Virus record (IMG/VR): IMGVR_UViG_3300030104_002295
Span: 3,904 to 29,556 of that record
Length of the DNA stretch: 25,653 nt
Direction: 5' to 3' (one strand)
Source of the DNA: a virus
This document shows positions 15,111 to 19,375 of the stretch, one piece after another. The notes beneath the pieces are model-generated. The model was not told where the DNA came from. It made no database searches and worked only from the letters and a program-made list of their open reading frames with translations. A program made the translations under genes and the position numbers. Each line of letters begins with the position of its first letter. Position 1 is the first letter of the stretch.

Positions 15111-15144
15111 TTTCTGCTTAGGCATTATTGGAACTAAGCAGAAA
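15111..15144 (-). terminator. Terminator-like hairpin at the end of the 137-aa gene
   Basis: A perfect 11-bp stem TTTCTGCTTAG-12 nt-CTAAGCAGAAA includes the stop codon of the gene in one arm. The minus-strand transcript continues with ACAAATTG, so there is no proper U-run; it may end transcripts by another route or protect the 3' end. Confidence 0.5.
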
Positions 15145-15547
15145 TTCTAAAGTCTGCTACTTCATCAATGGTAGCTTTTTTGTTTCTTGATACTGTGCTT
15201 TCCGATAAAGGCATAGCTTGTATTTGTTTATACTGCGTTGGTACTTTGCATTGATGATACGCAATCTCACCAAGTTTTTCTTTAACGAGTTGCGAGTCAA
15301 TCTTTGCACCCAATTTTTGTGATACATGAAGTGAATAATCCCTTCCATGCAATAAGTTTGCATTTTCGCTCATAGACAAGTCTATCATCAGTTGTCTATT
15401 GACTTTAATAAAGTCTGCTAGAACTTTCTGCATTGTTAACGCACGACCATACGCATCAACGATAGCTTGTTTATTTCTTTTACTTACACTAGCTGGGCTT
15501 TGTTGTGCCTTCTCTAGTACTTCTAATATATTAACAGCTTTTGACAT
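15134..15547 (-). CDS. Hypothetical protein, 137 aa
   Basis: A 137-residue, largely helical, Lys-rich and slightly basic protein (NILEVLEKAQQ; KRNKQAIVDAYGRALTMQKV; IKVNRQLMIDLSM) ending with KKATIDEVADFRISA. It has no membrane segment, cysteine cluster or enzyme motif that I can name. The ATG at 15547 has AAAGGA upstream, and a promoter of the TGGGA family lies at 15583-15611, giving a leader of about 29 bases. A strong hairpin covers its stop codon, so it appears to be transcribed as a single-gene unit. As one of three stand-alone units between the terminase genes it may have an accessory rather than core role. Confidence 0.7.
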   Translation of the reverse strand: MSKAVNILEVLEKAQQSPASVSKRNKQAIVDAYGRALTMQKVLADFIKVNRQLMIDLSMSENANLLHGRDYSLHVSQKLGAKIDSQLVKEKLGEIAYHQCKVPTQYKQIQAMPLSESTVSRNKKATIDEVADFRISA

Positions 15548-15582
15548 TTTATTTTCCTTTCGTCTTTCTAGTTAATACTCCC

Positions 15583-15611
15583 TTTATATCCCATGTTATT
15601 CTACTTGTCAA
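15583..15611 (-). promoter_or_regulatory. Promoter P2 (TGGGA family)
   Basis: Minus strand TTGACA, 17-base spacer ending in CATGGGA, TATAAA. Both hexamers are near consensus. The start is expected near 15576, about 29 bases before the 137-residue gene. Confidence 0.7.
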
Positions 15612-15684
15612 ATCTTTTTTTAATTTTTTTCCACACGAACTTCCAGAGCAACTCCCAGCGGGGCGTAAACTTACTTATATACAT
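15601..15684 (-). CDS. Possible micro-protein, 27 aa, basic and Trp-rich
   Basis: A 27-residue frame MYISKFTPRWELLWKF followed by a strongly basic tail (WKKIKKRFDK). It would form an amphipathic, membrane-active-looking helix. It starts 14 bases after the 44-residue gene and overlaps both the bipartite element D and the -35 of promoter P2. The Shine-Dalgarno is poor (GGTTGGGT). The overlap with regulatory sequences makes it uncertain. Confidence 0.3.
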   Translation of the reverse strand: MYISKFTPRWELLWKFVWKKIKKRFDK

Positions 15685-15718
15685 ACCCAACCGAGCTTCA
15701 GCTCGGGATGGAGATGGA
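15671..15718 (-). promoter_or_regulatory. Bipartite element, copy D
   Basis: Minus strand TCCATCTCCATC followed by GTATATAAGTAA, with the same 36-base offset as the other three copies although the sequence in between differs. It lies 59 bases upstream of promoter P2 and overlaps the end of the 44-residue gene. Confidence 0.45.
15691..15706 (-). terminator. Hairpin at the end of the 44-aa gene
   Basis: CCGAGC-TTCA-GCTCGG is a perfect 6-bp GC-rich stem with a 4-base loop that contains the stop codon region of the 44-residue gene. No U-run follows, so termination is uncertain. Confidence 0.35.
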
Positions 15719-15832
15719 GCTCAGCAGGTTGTACGCTGCCGTTGCAGCTATGACTGTAGTAGTCAGCACCTGGTGCGGGGCAATGAGCAATGCAACAATG
15801 TACACTGCGAGAAAGATCCAGACGTAATGCAT
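15698..15832 (-). CDS. Small membrane protein, 44 aa
   Basis: A 44-residue hydrophobic protein: a first transmembrane helix (YVWIFLAVYIVALLIA), a short turn PHQV, and a second hydrophobic Ala/Thr-rich segment (LTTTVIAATAAYNLL). The ATG at 15832 shares its A with the TGA stop of the 111-residue gene (TGATG), which indicates translational coupling. Codon use is GC-rich like its partner gene and unlike the rest of the window. Such two-helix small proteins in phages are often involved in membrane functions, such as lysis or exclusion, but nothing here decides that. Confidence 0.6.
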   Translation of the reverse strand: MHYVWIFLAVYIVALLIAPHQVLTTTVIAATAAYNLLSSISIPS

Positions 15833-16167
15833 CAGCCGATCATCTCCTGCATCTGTCCCCAGGCCTCAGCGTCCTGGGCCACCAGCACATGCGCACCGTC
15901 TCCCCAGTCCAGGTACCAGTATTCTAAGCGATGTAGTTCGCCGTGTTCGTTCACGTATCCGCGAAGCTCATCGCTGGGACCGCCCCAGCTGAACTGCCAA
16001 CGCCAGTAGCCCTCTGGTTGGTCGTTGAATGTATGCGGTTCTACATAGTCAAAGCCCAGTGCCTCATACTCAGGATCTTCCAAATCCATCTTCCTTCCTT
16101 TCCACATGTGCTTCACCAGCTCAGCGCAGGTGGGATTCTTCTTTAATACTGTTACAGTCTCTGTCAT
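15832..16167 (-). CDS. Hypothetical Trp-rich acidic protein, 111 aa, GC-rich codons
   Basis: A 111-residue acidic protein. The N-terminus MTETVTVLKKNPTCAELVKH leads into a C-terminal region unusually rich in aromatic residues (YWRWQFSWGG; HRLEYWYLDWGDGAHVLV). It has no membrane segment. GC-rich codons (CTG, GCC, CAG, GAG) set it apart from the AT-rich replication and late genes, suggesting recent acquisition together with the coupled 44-residue membrane protein. The ATG at 16167 has AGAAAGGA upstream. The message is expected to start near 16345 (promoter P3), leaving a structured leader of nearly 180 bases with a 10-bp hairpin just before the ribosome-binding site. The family was not recognised. 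Confidence 0.7.
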   Translation of the reverse strand: MTETVTVLKKNPTCAELVKHMWKGRKMDLEDPEYEALGFDYVEPHTFNDQPEGYWRWQFSWGGPSDELRGYVNEHGELHRLEYWYLDWGDGAHVLVAQDAEAWGQMQEMIG

Positions 16168-16185
16168 GTTGTTCCTTTCTAATGT

Positions 16186-16223
16186 AGGAAGGTGGGTGCT
16201 GATATCCGACTTACCACCTTCCT
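16186..16223 (-). promoter_or_regulatory. 10-bp leader hairpin upstream of the 111-aa gene
   Basis: AGGAAGGTGG-18 nt-CCACCTTCCT is a perfect inverted repeat in the expected 5' leader, ending 18 bases before the ATG and just upstream of the Shine-Dalgarno. It could be an attenuator, an mRNA-stability structure, a protein-binding site, or an operator in DNA. Confidence 0.55.
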
Positions 16224-16351
16224 GTTGTTCATGGTATACTTCGGGCGACCATGCTACCCTATGAAGACATCGTAGCGCTTCAAGTCATGATGAACTTCAT
16301 GAACTGTATGCGCCTCTCGCCTATCGGGTCACTCGCTTCAGTTCAGGTACT

Positions 16352-16380
16352 TATATAGTCCCATTTCATTTGATAGTCAA
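16352..16380 (-). promoter_or_regulatory. Promoter P3 (TGGGA family)
   Basis: Minus strand TTGACT, 17-base spacer ending in AATGGGAC, TATATA. It is nearly identical to promoter P4 at 17534-17562. The start is expected near 16345, far upstream of the 111-residue gene. Confidence 0.7.
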
Positions 16381-16440
16381 GACCTAAATCACATAATTTA
16401 TCTACCAGCACTTCAGCTCCTGGATCCCCGCTGCGAGAAA

Positions 16441-16487
16441 CTACTACTATAGTACCAGGGGCGACTGGGCTTTGGCAATGGAATGGA
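16441..16487 (-). promoter_or_regulatory. Bipartite element, copy B
   Basis: Minus strand TCCATTCCATT, 23 bases, ACTATAGTAGTAG, containing the palindrome TACTATAGTA (16445-16454). It is 60 bases upstream of promoter P3. Both conserved blocks match copy A, while the bases between them are only about 40 percent identical. Confidence 0.55.
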
Positions 16488-16498
16488 GGCTGGGAACT

Positions 16499-16522
16499 CA
16501 GGTGCAGCTGCAGGTGCAGCTC
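16499..16522. repeat. Tandem 12-base repeat
   Basis: Two adjacent copies CAGGTGCAGCTG and CAGGTGCAGCTC, differing at the last base. They lie immediately after the stop codon of the nuclease gene, in GC-rich DNA. Confidence 0.7.
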
Positions 16523-16526
16523 CTGA

Positions 16527-16958
16527 CTATAATGACTTAGAACTGGCGGAAAACGTAGGTAATGGAGAATGGAGAAGAGCTTCTTCCAGCTGAAGCCACG
16601 CTGCGGGGGACGCTGGCGTGGTCCATGTATGACTAGCATGGTCGGGGGACAATGCGTCAATGGAGATGACAATGGAGCTTGGGAAAAGACACATCAGCCT
16701 CTGTTCGAGGGTCTGATGCATAATAAAACTTCTCCCACCTTGTCTTGCATGGCTAAAATGCCACGATTTTTGAAAGGGGCTTAACTTTGCTTTGTTGACT
16801 TTTGTTGACGTTTTAAGTTCCAACCAGAACATTACACCATCTTTACAACCATAGCAGTCTGGTACACCAGGTAGTGCCCAACTCTCTATACGAGTCCAAA
16901 AAATATCTGGTAAATTCTTTTTAATGGAGTGCCATAATTTTGATTCTGGCTTTACCAA
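16527..16958 (-). CDS. VRR-NUC-type nuclease
   Basis: A 143-residue protein from a proposed TTG start. Residues 5-65 match the VRR-NUC (PD-(D/E)XK) fold: SKLWHSIKKNLP helix, RIESWALPGVPDCYGCKDG with Glu25 and Asp34, then FWLELK with Glu47 and Lys49, and LSPFQKSWHF with Gln63; GGRSFIM is the following strand. These are the expected metal-binding and catalytic positions. Such nucleases act on branched or structured DNA and are common small phage enzymes for recombination or packaging. The TTG at 16958 overlaps the end of the 53-residue membrane gene; an in-frame ATG at 17072 would lie fully inside that gene and encode unrelated hydrophobic sequence. The C-terminal 50 residues lie in GC-rich DNA and are less family-like. 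Confidence 0.75.
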   Translation of the reverse strand: MVKPESKLWHSIKKNLPDIFWTRIESWALPGVPDCYGCKDGVMFWLELKTSTKVNKAKLSPFQKSWHFSHARQGGRSFIMHQTLEQRLMCLFPSSIVISIDALSPDHASHTWTTPASPAAWLQLEEALLHSPLPTFSASSKSL

Positions 16959-17113
16959 AGTATCAACCAAGCGAGTAATAATATTAAAAGAATAATTAAC
17001 TTGTAACCACCAAGCATAAGAAAACCTAACCAAAAAGTACGACCATATTTTTCTGGATGTTGAGCATAACAATCAACAACTATACTCCTGTTAAAATCTC
17101 TATTAGTTCTCAT
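16952..17113 (-). CDS. Small membrane protein, 53 aa
   Basis: A 53-residue protein with a hydrophilic N-terminus (MRTNRDFNRSIVVDCYAQHP) and a long hydrophobic C-terminal segment ending KLIILLILLLAWLILW, which predicts a C-terminal tail-anchored membrane helix. The ATG at 17113 overlaps the stop of the 57-residue gene as ATGA. Its end overlaps the proposed TTG start of the nuclease gene by 7 bases. These couplings, and a much better protein character than the other frame over the same bases, support it. Function unknown. Confidence 0.6.
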   Translation of the reverse strand: MRTNRDFNRSIVVDCYAQHPEKYGRTFWLGFLMLGGYKLIILLILLLAWLILW

Positions 17114-17283
17114 GGACACCTCTTCATCAGTTCCATCATCTGATTATAATACAACAACCTAAACTCAAAGTCTTCAGCAGTCAGTGCTGCACGCCTCAAG
17201 TTCTCTATCCTACGCCAGAACAATTCGTCGGTCATAGGTAATGCATGATACTCATACAAGTCTGGTCTAATTATTACTAACAT
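17110..17283 (-). CDS. Hypothetical protein, 57 aa
   Basis: A 57-residue protein with a charged helical body (FWRRIENLRRAALTAEDFEF, then LLYYNQMMELMKRC). I chose the ATG at 17283, one base after the stop of the upstream 42-residue gene and with ATAGG about ten bases upstream, instead of the ATG at 17328 that would overlap that gene extensively. It overlaps the next gene as ATGA. No family or motif was recognised. Confidence 0.6.
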   Translation of the reverse strand: MLVIIRPDLYEYHALPMTDELFWRRIENLRRAALTAEDFEFRLLYYNQMMELMKRCP

Positions 17284-17284
17284 A

Positions 17285-17413
17285 CTAATACCTATATGAT
17301 TCTGCAAGTTCATGCACCATGTCAACAATCTGGTTTAGTTCTACATGAACAACCTTCTCGTTAGCATTTAATAGTTCTCTAACTTCTCTAATAAAATCTT
17401 CTTTGCTTTCCAT
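17285..17413 (-). CDS. Hypothetical protein, 42 aa
   Basis: A 42-residue acidic helical protein starting MESKEDFIREVRELLNANEK and ending in ELAESYRY. A strong Shine-Dalgarno (AAAAGGAG) precedes the ATG at 17413. It is the first gene behind promoter P4 (17534-17562), whose leader would be about 115 bases. Its stop is one base from the next start, so it heads a chain of coupled small genes leading to the nuclease. No function can be assigned. Confidence 0.6.
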   Translation of the reverse strand: MESKEDFIREVRELLNANEKVVHVELNQIVDMVHELAESYRY

Positions 17414-17533
17414 ACTTTCTCCTTTTCTTGCCGAAGGGAACTAGCTCGGCTACTAGAGAACAAATGAATATACAAGACTAACAAGTGCGACCCAGTATAT
17501 CCACAGTCGCCAGTATTTAGATGCTCTAAAACC

Positions 17534-17562
17534 TATATAGTCCCATTCTATTTTATAGTCAA
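17534..17562 (-). promoter_or_regulatory. Promoter P4 (TGGGA family)
   Basis: Minus strand TTGACT, 17-base spacer ending in AATGGGAC, TATATA. The -35 overlaps the stop codon of terS. It should transcribe the small genes from 17413 to the nuclease. Unlike P1-P3 it has no bipartite element upstream. Confidence 0.7.
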
Positions 17563-18086
17563 GCTTTATTTTCTAATTCTTTAACTTCCTCAAACGTAGT
17601 TTCAATACTGTACTGTTCCTTCAAGTCCTGTAGCTTCTTTTCAACCTCTTCTCTAGACATCGAGTCGATTGTACCTGTAAGTATTTCTTTCTTATCAACA
17701 TACAACCCAGCTATCTGACCACGCCTGGTCTCCGCAGCTACGGCAGCGTTCCAATTACCTGAAGCAGACGCCTGGTCTCTAATTCTTGCCAATGTAGACA
17801 ACGATCTTTCCTGAGTACAGCGATACCTATCAACATTTGCTCTAATCTCTGAATCAATAGCTTTTGCAACAATAGGATACAACTCAGGGTTCTGCAGCCT
17901 GGATGCCAGCTCAGTAGCACTCTTTTTGCTGTAACCAGCTTCTATTGCACACTGCGATGCAGACTTCAAACCCTCTGAATGAACAATCAAAAGAATGAAC
18001 TTTCTCTGTTTTGGTGTTATCTTAGGGTGAAACAACGCTTCTGACAAAGGTTGTGGTATATATACGTCCTTGTTTTCTTCTTCCAT
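17559..18086 (-). CDS. terS: Terminase small subunit
   Basis: A 175-residue protein with the N-terminal DNA-binding domain of the Terminase_2 type: KITPKQRKFILLIVHSEGLK, then ASQCAIEAGYSKKSATELAS and RLQNPELYPIV (about residues 22-73). The middle (TRRGQIAGLYVDKKE) and acidic coiled-coil tail fit oligomerisation and contact with the large subunit. It recognises the packaging site. I chose ATG 18086, with AAAAGG eight bases upstream; the in-frame TTG at 18101 would include that Shine-Dalgarno in the coding sequence. It is separated from terL by about 3.4 kb of small genes and regulatory DNA, which is unusual. A promoter overlaps its stop codon. Confidence 0.8.
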   Translation of the reverse strand: MEEENKDVYIPQPLSEALFHPKITPKQRKFILLIVHSEGLKSASQCAIEAGYSKKSATELASRLQNPELYPIVAKAIDSEIRANVDRYRCTQERSLSTLARIRDQASASGNWNAAVAAETRRGQIAGLYVDKKEILTGTIDSMSREEVEKKLQDLKEQYSIETTFEEVKELENKA

Positions 18087-18180
18087 AATGCACCTTTTCA
18101 ATAGATGTTTTCTTCAAATTAATTTTATATTACTAAATAATTCCTTAAAATGCGAGTTTTTTTCGTAAAATATAGATACT

Positions 18181-18265
18181 TTGTAACTTGTAAATAATTG
18201 TAAGTTACAAGAAGTTACAAAAAAAGGTAAGTATTCTGCTACTTGTAACCTTGTAACCTTGTAAC
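18181..18265. repeat. Cluster of TTGTAAC repeats upstream of terS
   Basis: Six copies of TTGTAAC or its complement in 85 bases: 18181, 18243, 18251 and 18259 in one orientation, 18204 and 18214 in the other. The last three form an 8-base tandem array (CTTGTAAC). The stretch 18087-18329 is otherwise non-coding and very AT-rich. The pattern suits an operator array for a repressor or an iteron-type replication site. Confidence 0.6.
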
Positions 18266-18329
18266 TTGTATTTTACTAAAAAAATAATTTAAAAAATAAA
18301 ATGGTAGAAACATCTATAGAGAACGACGT

Positions 18330-18530
18330 TTATGCAAACATCTTTGGATCTTGACTAACAACTCTTAATGCTTTTTCTAAAGCTTCGCGTCCATCAGTTA
18401 TAATAATTTCCCATTCTTCTGCAGTATATGCTCTATCGTGTTTTGGATTGTAAAATTTTACGTTGACATCACCACAATGGCGGCACTTATAAACTTTTCT
18501 TACTGGGCTTTCTGGTAGCTGTGTGTACAT
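18330..18530 (-). CDS. Small protein with CxxC motif, 66 aa
   Basis: A 66-residue protein with one YKCRHCGD knuckle (Cys16, Cys19), followed by aromatic and charged residues (NPKHDRAYTAEEWEI) and a C-terminal helix. Half a zinc ribbon is visible; His31 might complete a site, but a second CxxC is missing. The ATG at 18530 has AAAAAGG close upstream and overlaps the preceding gene by 44 bases. No family is recognised; nucleic-acid or protein binding is possible. Confidence 0.6.
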   Translation of the reverse strand: MYTQLPESPVRKVYKCRHCGDVNVKFYNPKHDRAYTAEEWEIIITDGREALEKALRVVSQDPKMFA

Positions 18531-18702
18531 ACCTTTTTATCCTTTGTAACGGAAATAAAACCACATTCTCGGGTAAATTTTCTTTGAAGTATATTGAATC
18601 CATGACTCTCATGTTTTCTAATCTATCGTATTGACTCGTGGTCCGTGATGCGAGGATCGCGTCCAATAAGTCTCTCTGCTTTAATATCTCTTGGTCACTC
18701 AT
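18487..18702 (-). CDS. Hypothetical protein, 71 aa
   Basis: A 71-residue protein, helical at the N-terminus (MSDQEILKQRDLLDAILASR) and basic at the C-terminus (RIKRYVHTATRKPSKKSL). I took the ATG at 18702 with AGG eight bases upstream, rather than the in-frame GTG at 18708. It is the first gene behind the promoter at 18769-18797, with a leader of about 60 bases containing a strong hairpin. Its last 44 bases overlap the following gene. Function unknown. Confidence 0.6.
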   Translation of the reverse strand: MSDQEILKQRDLLDAILASRTTSQYDRLENMRVMDSIYFKENLPENVVLFPLQRIKRYVHTATRKPSKKSL

Positions 18703-18715
18703 AAACACCTGTTTC

Positions 18716-18747
18716 AGCCCCCACCCAGCGATACTGGTGCAGGGGCT
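18716..18747 (-). promoter_or_regulatory. Leader hairpin upstream of the 71-aa gene
   Basis: AGCCCC pairs with GGGGCT, and inside this CACC-CAG pairs with CTGGTG around a 5-base loop, a long GC-rich stem in an AT-rich leader. It ends 13 bases before the ATG. No U-run follows, so an mRNA-stability or translational role is more likely than termination. Confidence 0.5.
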
Positions 18748-18754
18748 AAATAAA

Positions 18755-18778
18755 CAATTATAGTGGTAATTATAATTG
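18755..18778. promoter_or_regulatory. Operator-like inverted repeat over the -10
   Basis: CAATTATA-8 nt-TATAATTG is a perfect inverted repeat that overlaps the -10 hexamer of the promoter at 18769-18797. A DNA-binding protein here would block transcription; the ribbon-helix-helix protein encoded at 19567-19716 is a candidate by proximity only. Confidence 0.45.
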
Positions 18779-18797
18779 AATATGGGATTTAATGCAA
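18769..18797 (-). promoter_or_regulatory. Putative promoter of the 71-/66-aa genes
   Basis: Minus strand TTGCAT, 17 bases, TATAAT. The -10 is perfect and the -35 moderate. The start is expected near 18762. Confidence 0.55.
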
Positions 18798-18801
18798 CTA
18801 A

Positions 18802-18818
18802 AAGGGCGGTTCTCCCTT
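18802..18818 (-). terminator. Weak terminator after the zinc-ribbon gene
   Basis: AAGGG-7 nt-CCCTT followed on the minus strand by TTAG (CCCTTTTAG). The 5-bp stem and short U-run make it marginal, but it sits after the stop at 18835 and before the next promoter. Confidence 0.35.
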
Positions 18819-18834
18819 AAACTTTACAACAGGG

Positions 18835-19059
18835 TTACTTTCCCGAAATCGTGTAGTTTTTGAATGATTCGGGGTCCAAGGGCGGTCCATAGTAGATCGC
18901 GATGGAATCTTCAGCGCCCTCTGTCCACGTTTGGTGGTAGTGCTTAGTTTCATCGAGTTCCCCTTGTGAGTCACAAACCTTACACTGTTCAATTGATGTC
19001 TCTGCTTCAAATGATAATCTATGATACCCATTACCTTTACAATGATGACATATAATCAT
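18835..19059 (-). CDS. Zinc-ribbon protein, 74 aa (DnaJ-like CxxCxGxG)
   Basis: A 74-residue protein with two knuckles: CHHCKGNGYHRLS (Cys4, Cys7) and QCKVCDSQGE (Cys26, Cys29). The CxxCxGxG form is like the cysteine-rich domain of DnaJ, suggesting one zinc ion and a role in protein or RNA binding. The acidic C-terminal half has Trp and Tyr residues but no known domain. The ATG at 19059 has GGAGG seven bases upstream. It overlaps the end of the upstream 55-residue gene. A competing frame over the same bases (18798-19031) lacks these features. Confidence 0.7.
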   Translation of the reverse strand: MIICHHCKGNGYHRLSFEAETSIEQCKVCDSQGELDETKHYHQTWTEGAEDSIAIYYGPPLDPESFKNYTISGK

Positions 19060-19204
19060 ATCGCCTCCATAATATTTTTCTAATGCGCTCCCATCTCATA
19101 CGGGTTGCAACTTCTTTCCAAGTTTTTGGTTCGCGAGGCGCGGTCTTTGATACTTTCGCATACTCACGAAGTAATCGTTCTTTCAGTGGCGTCTTGCGGC
19201 CCAT
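19037..19204 (-). CDS. Hypothetical basic protein, 55 aa
   Basis: A 55-residue strongly basic helical protein (MGRKTPLKERLLREYAKVSK; RMRWERIRKILWRRYDY). The ATG at 19204 has AAGAAGG nine bases upstream, inside the end of the 59-residue gene, and its own end overlaps the next gene by 23 bases. The charge suggests nucleic-acid binding. No family was recognised. Confidence 0.6.
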   Translation of the reverse strand: MGRKTPLKERLLREYAKVSKTAPREPKTWKEVATRMRWERIRKILWRRYDYMSSL

Positions 19205-19362
19205 TCCATACCTTCTTTCTCTTTCGCTAATTTCTCCGCTGCAACGCGGTTCGTTAACTCTTCTACTTTTGCCTCGTACTTGCGTTTCATGGATAGTCTA
19301 CCAAGTATAATACCCAACACAAACACGCCTACGATAGCAAGTATATGCCAAAAATGAAACAT
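19183..19362 (-). CDS. Membrane-anchored coiled-coil protein, 59 aa
   Basis: A 59-residue protein: an N-terminal transmembrane helix (MFHFWHILAIVGVFVLGIIL) followed by a charged Lys/Glu helix (KRKYEAKVEELTNRVAAEKL) that could form a coiled coil, facing the cytoplasm or the periplasm depending on orientation. AAAAGGAGG precedes the ATG at 19362 with correct spacing; the ATG four bases earlier is too close to the Shine-Dalgarno. It overlaps the 55-residue gene by 22 bases. Single-helix proteins of this layout are common in phage accessory regions; a spanin-like or host-membrane role is a guess. Confidence 0.6.
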   Translation of the reverse strand: MFHFWHILAIVGVFVLGIILGRLSMKRKYEAKVEELTNRVAAEKLAKEKEGMEWAARRH

Positions 19363-19375
19363 ACATCCTCCTTTT

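Larger units (their letters stand above)
14795..15133. other. Non-coding regulatory region with palindromes, repeats and a DnaA-box sequence
   Basis: About 340 bases between the 137- and 84-residue genes, noticeably GC-richer in its middle than its neighbours. It contains a promoter (14823-14851), a DnaA-box sequence, two tandem copies of a bipartite element (14927-14973, 15009-15055), a 9-bp hairpin (15055-15077), an imperfect 9-bp inverted repeat (15080-15088 with 15098-15106) and an 11-bp hairpin at the right end. No convincing gene was found on either strand; it could serve as a replication origin or as a regulatory hub. Confidence 0.5.
16168..16526. other. Non-coding leader and upstream region of the 111-aa gene
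   Basis: About 360 bases without a gene I can support. It contains a 10-bp leader hairpin (16186-16223), promoter P3 (16352-16380), bipartite copy B (16441-16487) and a 12-base tandem repeat. A minus-strand frame ending at 16343 (...GTIVVVSRSGDPGAEVLVDK... to WDYIST) looks protein-like but has no ATG, GTG or TTG start near a ribosome-binding site and runs through the promoter; the frame after the nuclease stop is also open to 16413. Confidence 0.45.

Noticed and set aside
14868-15137. Plus-strand open frame of 89 codons
   Set aside because: It runs across promoter-like elements, hairpins and repeats, has no Shine-Dalgarno, and would be opposite to every supported gene.
15708-15827. Plus-strand frame of 39 codons with a hydrophobic stretch
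   Set aside because: Lies exactly opposite the 44-residue membrane gene and lacks a ribosome-binding site.
15593-16009. Plus-strand open frame of 138 codons
   Set aside because: It is antisense to the coupled 111- and 44-residue genes; composition rich in Cys/Ser/Arg/Gln is typical of a reverse-strand shadow.
16343-16672. Minus-strand 109-codon frame overlapping the end of the nuclease gene
   Set aside because: Protein-like near its end, but the end coincides with promoter P3 and bipartite copy B, and no start codon has a usable ribosome-binding site.
14823-17562. Similar peptides LDYKIEWDY, LDYQMKWDY and LEYKIKWE in three places, suggesting paralogous genes
   Set aside because: They are translations of the conserved promoter sequence; the fourth promoter (15583) has a stop codon in that frame while keeping the -35, spacer and -10.
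17450-17565. Hydrophobic open frame after terS (…YWRLWIYWVALVSLVYSF…)
   Set aside because: No ATG, GTG or TTG; it would need a +1 frameshift from the end of terS, and its start coincides with promoter P4.
18798-19031. Minus-strand 77-codon frame overlapping the zinc-ribbon gene
   Set aside because: The other frame has two CxxC knuckles and a strong Shine-Dalgarno; this one has neither.
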